A stretch of DNA of 64,000 nt from Evansella caseinilytica (GCF_900107275.1 NZ_FNPI01000007.1:1-64000); one strand, 5' to 3'; positions 43,381-52,049 are shown, numbered from the stretch's first letter. Translations and numbers: made by a program. The notes: a model not told the origin generated them from the sequence alone.

Positions 43381-44386
43381 AGCGCTTTGGTATCAAAATT
43401 ATAAACAAACTCGCATGGTAGTCTGGATCTTGTTAGTCCTTTATATCGTACATCTTCCGTTTCAGACATTGCTGACAATCGAATCATGGAGAAAGCAATT
43501 AGAGGAATTATCCCTTTACCCGGACTGGAGTTTGGAAATATTACCTTTTGAGATTTTAGGTATTTTTTCCAGAGGTATTCTTCCATTCATCTTAATGTTT
43601 ACGATTATTTTATTTGCCTGCATGCTGATTGGCAGCGAGCGCAATACAAGGAGAATGGACTTCACGTTTTCTCTGCCGTTTTCGCGGAAAGATCTGTTTC
43701 TCGCTAAACTTCTTTACGGCGGAGCAATGATCATCGTTTTCCACACCAGCAATTTCCTGATTGCTTATTGGATTTTGAAACAGTCGGAATTCAGCTATGT
43801 CTTGGATTTAGTTAAAATCATTCAAATATACTACGGGCCGCTCTTAGGGCTATTGCTTATTTTTTCTTTTGCCATGTTTATCGGGACAATTTCAGGGGAA
43901 ATGATCTCCCAGATCGCCATGACCGTCATTTTCGGCGTGTTTCCTCCCGGATTTGGCTTACTGCTTGTTTATTTTTTCGAAATTAATTTCCATTACTATT
44001 TTATCGAGAACTTCTACCCAACGTGGATCGAAAATTTCACCATTTTGTTTTATACCTTTAATCACCCGGAAAGCGTCGTCCAACTGCTTTATCCGGTAAT
44101 CGGAACCGCTGTTTTTACCGCGCTCGGCATTGTCCTGTACGAACGGAACAACATTGAGCACAACGGTGAATTTCTAATCTTCAAAGTGCTTCATCCGATC
44201 TTTTTAATCGGCATGACCTTTTGCTTTTCCTTGCTGGGAGGAATGATCTTTACATCCCTCACTCCATGGAATGTGCAATCACTGGAGATCGTGACGTACT
44301 GGGTCGGAGCGGGCGTGTTCTTTCTGTTCTCCTATTTGATCACAAAACGGGTGCTGCGCATGAACCTTCTCGTCAAAAATAAATAA
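43364..44386 (+). CDS. ABC-2 type permease of the GntR-controlled system
   Basis: About 340 residues with eight or so membrane helices (for example IVWILLVLYIVHLPF near 20 and GILPFILMFTIILFACMLI near 70). The RRMDFTFSLPFSRKDLFLAKLLYGG loop is typical of ABC-2 permeases. The ATG at 43364 follows GGGAGG closely; a GTG at 43361 is an alternative. It overlaps the ATPase gene by 17 bases. Last gene of the three-gene operon; a family C palindrome follows. Confidence 0.85.
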   Translation: MSLFHKALWYQNYKQTRMVVWILLVLYIVHLPFQTLLTIESWRKQLEELSLYPDWSLEILPFEILGIFSRGILPFILMFTIILFACMLIGSERNTRRMDFTFSLPFSRKDLFLAKLLYGGAMIIVFHTSNFLIAYWILKQSEFSYVLDLVKIIQIYYGPLLGLLLIFSFAMFIGTISGEMISQIAMTVIFGVFPPGFGLLLVYFFEINFHYYFIENFYPTWIENFTILFYTFNHPESVVQLLYPVIGTAVFTALGIVLYERNNIEHNGEFLIFKVLHPIFLIGMTFCFSLLGGMIFTSLTPWNVQSLEIVTYWVGAGVFFLFSYLITKRVLRMNLLVKNK

Positions 44387-44400
44387 TTGTCATAAATTCG

Positions 44401-44440
44401 TCACGGACCTGGGGTGTGAACAAAATGTTCACACCCCAGG
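44401..44440. repeat. Family C palindrome, copy 3, right arm truncated
   Basis: Left arm TCACGGACCTGGGGTGTGAA is complete, but the right arm stops after CACACCCCAGG and continues GGTCTTCC. It sits between convergent genes and covers the last codons and stop of the next minus-strand gene. Confidence 0.85.
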
Positions 44441-45271
44441 GGTCTTCCAGTTTTTTTGCATTTCCTTGACGGTTTCCCACATTGTCCATGCCTGTTGCAG
44501 CTGCGTTCTTTCAAACCAGTTGATTTCATCCGCGCCGGACATAACGTTTCGCAGCTTCGACGGAGACAGACCGCTCCAATCACAAATGTCCTCGAAGGAA
44601 GCCTCTCCTCGTTCCAATAAATTGGCTATTTTTTCCAATACTTTGTCACCACCAACGCCGCTTTCCCGGGAACGAGCCGCAACGGAACCAGCTCTCATCG
44701 TATTCAATAACTGGGTCAGGTTCTCCAGTCCGATGTACTCGGAAATGATACTGATCATATACTTTTCCCGTTCCACCGCCATAGAGGAGTGAATTCCGGT
44801 GAGATGCCCGCCGTTCCCTTTGCTTGAGGCAGAAGCAACAGTCGGCGGCGAAGTATGTAACTTCCGCAATGCCAATTCTGTTTTAAAAAAAATCATTCGT
44901 TCCGGCCAGGAAAAACTGATGGAATGGCGGTTATTATTTTCAGTCAAAACGGCAAGCGTTGAGTCATCCCATACTATCCAGGGCAAGTTCCCATGGTGAT
45001 TGCACCATTGCGTGAATCCTTTCATCACTTGAGAATAAACGGGAGCAAGCCACCAGTCGGAGTAATTCGCATGAACACCTTTATTCTTTTTCCAATGCTG
45101 AAAAACCGGACGAATATAGGAGCGGAAGGCGTCGCCGCTGACGATTAACCCATCAAAAGACTGCAGTTGCACCGCTGCTATTTCCGTCATTTCGCACCAT
45201 TCTCCACGCTTTCGCCTTCCACTTCCACCTCTGCACCGACTCCAGCTGACATTCACCAAAAGAGCTTTCAT
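44429..45271 (-). CDS. Exonuclease-like (DEDDh fold) protein with degraded active site
   Basis: 280 residues. The stretch MTEIAAVQLQSFDGLIVSGDAFRSYIRPV and the following helices resemble DnaQ/KapD-type 3'-5' exonucleases. The first motif, normally D-x-E, reads VNVSWS (N and S at the acidic positions), and no final H-x4-D is seen. It is therefore probably not a nuclease. The last 80 residues (VLEKIANLLERGEASFEDICDWSGLSPSKLRNVM) look like an added HTH-like region. The ATG at 45271 follows GGAAAAGG closely. The last codons fall inside palindrome C copy 3. The remote homology is by eye. Confidence 0.55.
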   Translation of the reverse strand: MKALLVNVSWSRCRGGSGRRKRGEWCEMTEIAAVQLQSFDGLIVSGDAFRSYIRPVFQHWKKNKGVHANYSDWWLAPVYSQVMKGFTQWCNHHGNLPWIVWDDSTLAVLTENNNRHSISFSWPERMIFFKTELALRKLHTSPPTVASASSKGNGGHLTGIHSSMAVEREKYMISIISEYIGLENLTQLLNTMRAGSVAARSRESGVGGDKVLEKIANLLERGEASFEDICDWSGLSPSKLRNVMSGADEINWFERTQLQQAWTMWETVKEMQKNWKTPGV

Positions 45272-45579
45272 CCTTTTCCACGCTCCTATGAATCAAATTA
45301 ATCATTCATAGAACGTCAAATTGCTCCGAAATGTTTCGTTAAAGCAAGCTGCCCACTATCCTCTGCCCTCGCCCACTTCCCACTCATCCGGTGCTTCATC
45401 ACATCAGCGTCTAAGCCAGTCCACCGCCATAAAACTTAAAATGCGCCATGAAAAAGCCAGCCAATCAGACATTTCAACCATTCACATTTACATACTGTGA
45501 ACGCTTTCTTCACACAGAACGCACCAGTTTCCACAAATATGAAACTCGTTGACTTTGAAACATTGGCAGCCCTTCTCTC
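45272..45579. other. Intergenic region, no supported gene
   Basis: About 300 bases. A cysteine-rich minus-strand frame ends at 45488 (GCQCFKVNEFHICGNWCVLC) but has no start of its own after the permease stop. A 17-codon frame with a weak site also begins there. Neither is convincing. Confidence 0.4.
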
Positions 45580-46845
45580 CTATTTTTGCAGCAAAGGCTG
45601 CAGTAAATAACTGATGCCGAAAGTGGCGCTGCCTACAGCAACAATCCCCCACCAAGGAAACAGCACCGCACCGGCAACAATACCAATAACCGTCATGCAA
45701 GGGAAATTCGTCCAAAACACACTTTTCCTCGTATACAACGCTAATTTTTCCCGCTCCCAGTCATATGCCCGGAGAAAAGTATTTCGCTTCATTTCCACAA
45801 CATAAGAATTATTTAAATGAAGAAACATGATGATTGCAATAAACCACACAATCCATTTCAAGACGCTTGGAAGAATCAGCAAAGCGAACAGACAGGTCCC
45901 TGTCAGCTGCAGCATCAGCATGCGCCTGTTCTTATTGCGAAGCAAGTACTTCATGTGAAGTTCGATAATTACTTTTTCCGGTGTACGCTTAGAAAATATC
46001 GTTCCCGATTTCCGGAAAAACCACGGCCGCTTATTCGATTTCGCTGTTTTCACCTGCTGAAACTGCGGAGCACCAACCATTCCCGCACTCATGAGCATCG
46101 TTGACATAAAACGATATTTCAACGTTATTTCATTTGCAAGCTCGTCTAAAAAAACACTTGTTTTATGCATGCGAACAACCAAAACAAACCATGTCAGCGT
46201 AAAAATAATCAATAAACAACCTGCCATTAGCAGCAACTGATTCGTTTTCGCCGCGTCCCAGAGATGAATCATTCCCCAATACACCGCAGCACTGCTTCCC
46301 ATAAATATTGTGTTCATAATATAATATCGCCAGCCGCGAAAGCGAAACTGCAGTAGCTGCCGGATTGCCGGAATCAGCAGACTGCCCGACCAGCAAAGGA
46401 AAAATAATGCTACCAGAAAAGCAATGTTTTTTTCCAACTGCACAAGAAAAAGCGGGGCAAGAATAGCGAAGACTACAACAAGAATAATGAAATGCACCGT
46501 TGCAGAGTAGAAGACGCCCAATTTTTTTAACTGTCGATACCCATGGTGATATTGCCGCAAAAATAACTGATCCGCTCTTTCGATAAAAAACCGCAAACTT
46601 CCCGCTGCCATCAAGAGAAACAGCACAGCAAAAATAATCGTTTCTATTGGAAACATCATGGCGGAAAGGTCCCATTCGTCCCGCCACCATTTCCAATAAT
46701 TGTATCCCCCGATCACCAAAACAGGGAGGATTACATACAACCAGACAATCCAGTCAATTGCCGTTTTGCACAATGCTTTCAGTTGACGGAAATGATCCGC
46801 CACCCGTTGCAAAAAAAGAGTTTTTACCGAGAATGTTTGTTTCAA
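45580..46845 (-). CDS. ABC transporter permease, EcsB/YthQ-like
   Basis: About 421 residues with roughly ten membrane helices. The layout of a paired helix start, a cytoplasmic region near residues 255-310 (QFQQVKTAKSNKRPWFFRKSG), then RNKNRRMLMLQLTGTC and more helices, is that of EcsB. A TTG start at 46845 is chosen because GGTGAGG lies 6 bases upstream; the ATG at 46872 has no site and lies inside the ATPase gene. Ecs transporters affect protein secretion and intramembrane proteolysis; YthPQ is uncharacterised. Confidence 0.78.
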   Translation of the reverse strand: MKQTFSVKTLFLQRVADHFRQLKALCKTAIDWIVWLYVILPVLVIGGYNYWKWWRDEWDLSAMMFPIETIIFAVLFLLMAAGSLRFFIERADQLFLRQYHHGYRQLKKLGVFYSATVHFIILVVVFAILAPLFLVQLEKNIAFLVALFFLCWSGSLLIPAIRQLLQFRFRGWRYYIMNTIFMGSSAAVYWGMIHLWDAAKTNQLLLMAGCLLIIFTLTWFVLVVRMHKTSVFLDELANEITLKYRFMSTMLMSAGMVGAPQFQQVKTAKSNKRPWFFRKSGTIFSKRTPEKVIIELHMKYLLRNKNRRMLMLQLTGTCLFALLILPSVLKWIVWFIAIIMFLHLNNSYVVEMKRNTFLRAYDWEREKLALYTRKSVFWTNFPCMTVIGIVAGAVLFPWWGIVAVGSATFGISYLLQPLLQK

Positions 46846-46852
46846 AGTAGCC

Positions 46853-47554
46853 TCACCCCAACAACTTATCAAAGCAATCCATTAACGCGGCTCCAGGCAG
46901 CTCTGTATACTTGCGAATATGATCGAGCGTTCCATTGACAATCATTTCTCCATCATCAATCAACGCAAAGCTGTCGCAATATTTTTCAGCTGTGTCCAGG
47001 ACATGGGTGCTCATTAGAATACCTGCCCCCCGCGCTTTTTCCTTTTGAATATAATGCAAAAATTGTTTTGTTGCTCTTGGATCGAGACCGATGAACGGCT
47101 CATCAACAATATAAACATCAGGCTCCGTCAAAAGAGCAACAATGATCATCAGCTTCTGCTGCATTCCTTTAGAAAAGCTGGCCGGCAAGTGATGGATAAC
47201 GTGTTCCATCTTAAAATCGTTCAATAAAACCGAAGCACGGGATTTCCAGACGCTTCGATTCATGTTACAAACAGCTGCTGCAAATTCAATATGCTCCCAC
47301 AAAGTAAGCTCTTCGTAAAACGAAGGCTGCTCAGGTATATATGCATACCGCCGCTTGCTGCTCGGAAAGCGGACTTCGCCATCCATGACCGGCAGCATGT
47401 CGAGGATTGCTTTTATCGTTGTGCTTTTCCCCGCCCCGTTCGCGCCGATTAATCCAACTAATTCGCCTGCGCCGACATGAAAGCGGATATTCCGTACCGC
47501 ATCGCGGGAATCTTGATACCCTGCATTCGTTATGCTGACATCTAGGACATACAT
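46853..47554 (-). CDS. ABC transporter ATP-binding protein, EcsA/YthP-like
   Basis: About 233 residues. Walker A GLIGANGAGKSTT, then YIPEQPSFYEELTLWEHIEF (close to the EcsA form), signature SFSKGMQQKLMIIVALL, Walker B VYIVDEPFIGLDP and MSTHVLDTAEKYCD. The ATG at 47554 follows AGGTGGTACAA; a GTG at 47563 is too near. It is 7 bases ahead of the permease start and pairs with it. No EcsC-like gene follows, favouring YthP over EcsA. Confidence 0.85.
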   Translation of the reverse strand: MYVLDVSITNAGYQDSRDAVRNIRFHVGAGELVGLIGANGAGKSTTIKAILDMLPVMDGEVRFPSSKRRYAYIPEQPSFYEELTLWEHIEFAAAVCNMNRSVWKSRASVLLNDFKMEHVIHHLPASFSKGMQQKLMIIVALLTEPDVYIVDEPFIGLDPRATKQFLHYIQKEKARGAGILMSTHVLDTAEKYCDSFALIDDGEMIVNGTLDHIRKYTELPGAALMDCFDKLLG

Positions 47555-48008
47555 TTGTACCACCTGTTTTCTCTCTTTTTGGCTTTTTTAGAAAGGTTTT
47601 TTTTATAAAGAAATTCCTTTTAGCTATTGGTCCGATCGTTAACCAAGAAAGTGCTTCGTTCTCCCGTTTTAGTCTGTTTTGAGGAGATCCGCCACCAACA
47701 AAGATTACGAAAACAGCCTTTGGAGAAGCTGGCTGCTTATTACTGTCGTTTCATTTCTATGTTAATTCCATGATAACAGATGACGTTGCGGAAGGGGCAA
47801 GGAAAAAACGAGTGGAAACAACAAGTACCACTCATCTCTGAGGCAAACGAAGTTCGGCCGGTACGGATGCTGAAAGGAAGCGTTCCTTTTGTTTTGTAGC
47901 AGCATTCTTTCCTCATTGGTCAATGGTGTAGTTGTACGTTCCATCAATCAAAAGGATTAACAACGATCTTCTTGAACAGCGCTCTAGATAATGTTTTTTC
48001 ACCAGCGC
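47555..48008. other. Intergenic region, no supported gene
   Basis: A 61-codon minus-strand frame (47762-47947) starts with a plausible MERTTTPLTNEERMLLQNK but has no ribosome site and becomes unlike protein later. It may be a relic. Nothing else is seen. Confidence 0.4.
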
Positions 48009-48416
48009 TCAGTTCAAGTCAGCCGCTGCTCTTTCAAATCCTTGATATCTCGTTCCCTGAAAGGTCAGCTTCCCGGTATCCCCTTCTGCTAGCTGACCGT
48101 ATTCTTTTCCCGACACTTTCATTTCAATCCGGTCACCGCTTTCTACTTCAAATGTCACATAATACGTTGTCGTTGTATGATGATGGCGGTGATGATCAGT
48201 ACCTGTGGCATGCGCCGATCTGGAAACATCCGTCCGTTTCGCTGCCACCTTGCTGTTTACCGTCAGCACCGGCTGTTTGTTGTTGGAAGACCATTCTCCC
48301 ACACCGCGAACAAGCTGAAAAATAATGACACCTGCTACCAGCATAAAGAAAACGATAAAGATGGAATCAAATGATGTAGAAAACGGGTCATTCATTACTC
48401 CGAATAAAACAACCAT
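48009..48416 (-). CDS. DUF2500-like membrane protein
   Basis: About 135 residues. One or two hydrophobic segments at the start (FDSIFIVFFMLVAGVIIFQLV near residue 18), then a soluble domain with NSKVAAKRTDVSRS, a histidine-rich loop (DHHRHHHTT), YYVTFEVESGDRIEMKVSGKEYGQLAEGDTGKLTFQGTRY. This matches the DUF2500 pattern. GGAGGGG precedes the ATG at 48416; a longer frame to 48467 lacks a site. Function is unknown; the His cluster is probably just a flexible loop. Confidence 0.8.
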   Translation of the reverse strand: MVVLFGVMNDPFSTSFDSIFIVFFMLVAGVIIFQLVRGVGEWSSNNKQPVLTVNSKVAAKRTDVSRSAHATGTDHHRHHHTTTTYYVTFEVESGDRIEMKVSGKEYGQLAEGDTGKLTFQGTRYQGFERAAADLN

Positions 48417-48720
48417 AAAAACCCCTCCACAAATTTTTGAAATTATTGTAGTTATATAACGTTTCACTGCTGCGGAAGTTTCAAAAAAATGAAGCAGGAT
48501 ATGTCATGCCGATCTAATTGCGGGATTGTCCTCCATAATATTGCCGAAACCGAAAAAAAAGAAAAAGCGCCGCGCCTCGTACTTCCTGCCACTGCTTTGT
48601 CCACCTTTTTATAAGACAACGTCCCCTTATTTCGGGGACATGGTCCCGCACAATTTTGTGAACTTTCACTTGTAAGCCGAGCATTTTTGGAGAAAGTAAA
48701 AGCAAGGGAGGATACTGTTA

Positions 48721-49557
48721 ATGGACTTGGCATTATTATTGGAATACGCATGGGTTCTACTTGTATTAATCGGCTTAGAAGGCATTCTTGCCGCAGACAA
48801 TGCTTTAGTTTTAGCCATCATGGTAAAGCATCTGCCGGAAAAGGACAGGAAAAAGGCGTTATTTTACGGGCTGGCAGGCGCATTCATTTTTCGTTTCAGC
48901 TCCTTGTTTATTATTTCCTTCCTTATTGACGTTTGGCAGGTGCAAGCCATCGGGGCAATTTATTTATTGTACATCAGCTTTCATCATTTATTGAAAAAAT
49001 ATGTTCTTCAAAAAAACGACAATCGCCGTGAGAAAGTAAAAAAACTGAAAAAAGGATCGGGATTTTGGATGACTGTTTTGAAGGTGGAAATTGCCGATAT
49101 CGCGTTTGCGGTTGATTCGATTCTTGCCGCCATTGCCTTGGCATTAACTTTGACACCAACAGGACTCTTTCAAATAGGTCAACTAGACGGCGGACAATTT
49201 ATCGTCATCCTCACCGGTGGTTTAATCGGGGTCATCATTATGCGCTTTGCCGCTACTTACTTTGTCAGGCTACTGCATCGCCGTCCCGGTTTGGAAACGG
49301 CTGCGTTTCTTATCGTCGGCTGGGTGGGGATAAAACTGGTGGTTTATACTTTGGCACACCATGATATCGCTGTTCTCAATGAACATTTTCCCGAATCCAC
49401 TTTGTGGAAAGGAATCTTTTGGACTGTTCTGATTATCATCGCCGCTGCAGGCTGGCTGTTAACAGGACGCGCAAGAAAAAACGATGAAAATAAAGATGTT
49501 GAACAATCATTATCAAATCAAGAAGAGCTGTTGCAGAAGCCGCCGCCTAAAATATAG
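48721..49557 (+). CDS. TerC/Alx-family membrane protein (YceF/YkoY type)
   Basis: 278 residues, seven to nine helices. The family's two acidic motifs are intact: EGILAADNALVLA near residue 21 and DIAFAVDSILAAIAL near 125. In Bacillus, TerC proteins take part in manganese export and metal loading of secreted enzymes. GGAGGATACTGTTA precedes the ATG. The 300-base upstream region was checked for the yybP-ykoY manganese riboswitch often found here and none was recognised; it holds only a small GTCCCC/GGGGAC hairpin at 48621. The C-terminal tail is charged. Confidence 0.9.
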   Translation: MDLALLLEYAWVLLVLIGLEGILAADNALVLAIMVKHLPEKDRKKALFYGLAGAFIFRFSSLFIISFLIDVWQVQAIGAIYLLYISFHHLLKKYVLQKNDNRREKVKKLKKGSGFWMTVLKVEIADIAFAVDSILAAIALALTLTPTGLFQIGQLDGGQFIVILTGGLIGVIIMRFAATYFVRLLHRRPGLETAAFLIVGWVGIKLVVYTLAHHDIAVLNEHFPESTLWKGIFWTVLIIIAAAGWLLTGRARKNDENKDVEQSLSNQEELLQKPPPKI

Positions 49558-49614
49558 CACCACTGCGTGGGACCCCATTTCCCTTTCGAATACACTGACA
49601 TGCCTTTAAGAGTG

Positions 49615-49977
49615 GGGCTGTGTCAAAAGCCAAAACCATTTTTTTTAAAATATCAGGGCAATGGCTCCGTGCTTGTCTCTTCCTCTGCAAGCACAGCTAA
49701 GATGACTATCCGTCGAGACAACTCGATGGGAAAGGCATCGTAGCTTGGCTCGTCGCTGCACGCTCGATAGGAAAAACCACTCCTATCGGGCTTTTGAAAA
49801 GATGCAGCGGCTTCGCTCCTTGTCTCTTCCTCTGCCAGTATTGCACTGATGTCGATCCAAGCCAAGTGTCATCGCGCGCGATGACACAATGAGACAGCTC
49901 GCAGCTTCTCGGTGAAGTGTGGCTCATTGCTTCGGAGGTGTCTCAAAAGGGAAATAACACCCTTCTGAGACACCCCC
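49615..49977 (+). repeat. Dispersed repeat family A, copy 6 (fullest copy)
   Basis: About 363 bases: GGGCTGTGTCAAAAGCCAAAAC, TTGTCTCTTCCTCTGC twice (49674 and 49822), AACTCGATGGGAAAGGCATC, AACCACTCCTATCGGGC, then the palindromic core at 49870-49883, which extends in this copy to 11 bases each side. It ends with the hairpin CAAAAGGG...CACCC and GAGACACC. Short frames within it (for example one reading CELSHCVIARDDTW) recur in other copies and are products of the repeat rather than genes. Confidence 0.9.
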
Positions 49978-50108
49978 TACGACAAGAAAAATCGACCACG
50001 AATTTGTTGCTTCCGGTCGATTTCCCTCTGCATTTCATTGATTCCTTTTTTCCTCTCATGGGATGCCCACAGTCCCGGACGCCAGTTCAACTACCTTCCG
50101 CTCAGAAT

Positions 50109-50549
50109 TCAGGAGCAGTGGAAGGAGGCTATTTGTCTCGTATCAAAACCTGCATAATCCCAACGGTATTGGCGAGGTCGCCAACGATAGCCGGCCACGG
50201 ATGTTCTTCCAATAAAGGTCGGCCAAAACCAAAAACGGCGACCGCTTTCTAATGTCACATACGTATATCGGTGCAAGCAGTGCTGCATAGCTCCTGGATC
50301 CACCGCATAGACACCCGCGCCAATAGGCGGCGGAGCAGACGGTCCTGACGGCGGACCGCCGGGCAATGTTGTTCCGGGAGGTGGTCCCGGCGGCGGCGCC
50401 GGAGGTGAACCAGGTGGCGGGGCTGGCGCAAATCCTCCTTGCTGCCCTCCCGGCCCTGGCCAGTGACTCCCGCCGGCGGGCCATTGCTGCTGTTGGGAAT
50501 TGGGAAACAACAAGTTCATCACTTGCTGCCATGGTCTTTGATTGTACAT
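50109..50549 (-). CDS. Proline/glycine-rich protein with conserved aromatic C-terminus
   Basis: 146 residues. Residues 1-30 are Gln/Trp-rich (QRPWQQVMNLLFPNSQQQQW), 30-80 form a Pro-Gly low-complexity run, and 85-146 form an aromatic domain (LHRYTYVTLESGRRFWFWPT, SVAGYRWRPRQYRW, FDTRQIASFHC). The same C-terminal style appears in uncharacterised Bacillus proteins often labelled transporter without basis. AAGGAGT precedes the ATG. No signal peptide. Function is unknown; a spore or envelope role is only a guess. It is bordered on both sides by family A repeats. Confidence 0.75.
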   Translation of the reverse strand: MYNQRPWQQVMNLLFPNSQQQQWPAGGSHWPGPGGQQGGFAPAPPPGSPPAPPPGPPPGTTLPGGPPSGPSAPPPIGAGVYAVDPGAMQHCLHRYTYVTLESGRRFWFWPTFIGRTSVAGYRWRPRQYRWDYAGFDTRQIASFHCS

Positions 50550-50647
50550 GCAAATTACTCCTTTCTGGTCTCTCCATATACAATATGTCCGCCGAAAACC
50601 ACGGTGCTTGCCTATCCAATGCCCAATTTTGCCGTCCCTAAAAGAGC

Positions 50648-51005
50648 GTGTTCAAAAAGGCAATAGTTCCGTACGATGCGCCCAATTCCGCCTAAATGCT
50701 GCCCACGTCCTGCATCTGCGGTTACTCGATGCAAATTTACTCGACGAAGCACATTCAGGTTGCATTTGTGAGCAACGGCGGAATGTCCGCCATCCTGGCT
50801 CCGAGAAAACCACTCACAGCCGGCCTGAAAAGAATGCATCGGCTCCACCCATTGCCTCTTCCTCTGCAAGCATAGCTTTGACGAATATCCAAGTGCCATC
50901 GCGCGCGATGACACAATGAGACAGCTCGCAGCATTTCAGTGAAGTACGGCTCATTGCTTCGTGCTTGATCAAAAAGTAAAAACCGATCTTTTTGAACAAA
51001 CACTA
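50648..51005 (+). repeat. Dispersed repeat family A, copy 7
   Basis: About 358 bases with the type I end on both sides (GTGTTCAAAAAGG at left; CCGATCTTTTTGAACAAACACT at right). It includes GATGCGCCCAATTCCGCCTAA and TGCTGCCCACGTCCT, a block shared with copy 8 but missing in copies 2-6, and the palindromic core at 50897-50910. About 25 bases separate it from the map gene stop. Confidence 0.88.
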
Positions 51006-51017
51006 AAAGCAAAAAAT

Positions 51018-51779
51018 TCATACCACATCCTCATCCTGTTCAGTCAGGATGAGCGGCTCTCCGGTTGTAATCAAAATAGTATGTTCATATTGCACCGATA
51101 GGCTGCCGTCAACGGTTCGCGCAGTCCAGCCGTTATTATCCATCTTGGAAGCCCACAGTCCTGCGTTAATCATCGGTTCGACAGTAATCGTCATACCTTC
51201 TTTTAATCGTTTTCCCTTTCCCCGTTGTCCATAATGAGGAATGTCCGGCTCCTCATGCATGGACGGACCGATACCATGTCCAGCAAAATCTCTGACAATA
51301 CCGTAATGATACGGTTCAATAAACGCTTCGATGGCTGCCCCGATATCACCTACTCGCTGGCCGTCCTTCGCTTCCTTCACCCCCGTGTACAATGCTTTCT
51401 TCGTTACTTCGCATAGCTTTCGCACGTCATCGGACACATTCCCCACAGGATACGTCCATGCCGAATCTGCCAGACCGCCATTTAAATTGACAACAAAATC
51501 AATGGTTACTATATCGCCGTCTTCTAAAGGGGTGCTTCTTGGGAAACCGTGACATATCTCATCGTTAATGGAAGCGCATGTAGCAAATTGATAGCCCCGG
51601 TATCCTTTTTGTGCCGGAGTTGCCCCGCGGGCTCTCATATATTCTTCCACAAAGGCGTCAATGTCAAGAGTGGAAACCCCTGGTCTAATTATTTTCGCTA
51701 TTTCTCGATGAATCCTTGCAACGAGAAGTCCGGCCTCCTGCATCAGCCGGATTTCTCTCTCTGATTTACGTTGGATCAC
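51018..51779 (-). CDS. map: Methionine aminopeptidase, type I
   Basis: Removes the N-terminal methionine of new proteins, 253 residues. Metal-binding residues are seen in DGDIVTIDFVVNLNGGLADSAW (two Asp), GHGIGPSMHEEP (His), and the final MTITVEPMIN and YEHTILIT (two Glu). The start is a GTG at 51779 with AAAGGAGTAAAGCA; a longer in-frame ATG at 51824 lies before the site. It stands alone, not in the ribosomal protein cluster, so it is likely a second paralogue (YflG-type) rather than the main MapA. Confidence 0.93.
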   Translation of the reverse strand: MIQRKSEREIRLMQEAGLLVARIHREIAKIIRPGVSTLDIDAFVEEYMRARGATPAQKGYRGYQFATCASINDEICHGFPRSTPLEDGDIVTIDFVVNLNGGLADSAWTYPVGNVSDDVRKLCEVTKKALYTGVKEAKDGQRVGDIGAAIEAFIEPYHYGIVRDFAGHGIGPSMHEEPDIPHYGQRGKGKRLKEGMTITVEPMINAGLWASKMDNNGWTARTVDGSLSVQYEHTILITTGEPLILTEQDEDVV

Positions 51780-51987
51780 TGCTTTACTCCTTTCATCCGC
51801 ATGCATTTTTGTATATTTTAACATAATTATGTAAAAAAGTTTGCAACCAAGACCTGCTGACGGTCCATGTAAAAATACTGATTACACCAGCGGCGATCCG
51901 AAAGGCTAAATCACCAGATTTTCTGCATTATATACCTGACGTCTTTAAACCGGCACGGCTCATCCATCCTTCCGTGAAGCCCCAGCT

Positions 51988-52032
51988 TCAAAAAATCCCG
52001 GAAGCTGCTTGATACCCAGCCTCCGGGATTTT
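51988..52032 (-). terminator. Intrinsic terminator of the LTA-synthase-like gene
   Basis: On the minus strand AAAATCCCGGA pairs with TCCGGGATTTT around a 19-base loop and is followed by T residues. It is about 20 bases after the stop of the gene ending at 52050. Confidence 0.8.
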
Positions 52033-52049
52033 CTTTTTCACACTTAATT

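Noticed and set aside
45488-45715. Cysteine-rich minus-strand frame near the end of the EcsB-like gene
   Set aside because: Its N-terminal part is the EcsB-like gene read in another frame, and the cysteine-rich tail has no start of its own.
47762-47947. 61-codon minus-strand frame starting MERTTTPLTNEERMLLQNK
   Set aside because: No ribosome site and the second half is unlike protein; kept only as a possible relic.
48417-48720. Possible yybP-ykoY manganese riboswitch before the TerC-family gene
   Set aside because: The expected conserved loops were not found; only a small GTCCCC/GGGGAC hairpin is present.
49706-49927. Short frames such as the one containing CELSHCVIARDDTW, and similar frames at 50755-51021 and 63580-63846
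   Set aside because: They recur because the same repeat family lies at each place, have no ribosome sites, and change frame between copies; they are repeat products, not genes.
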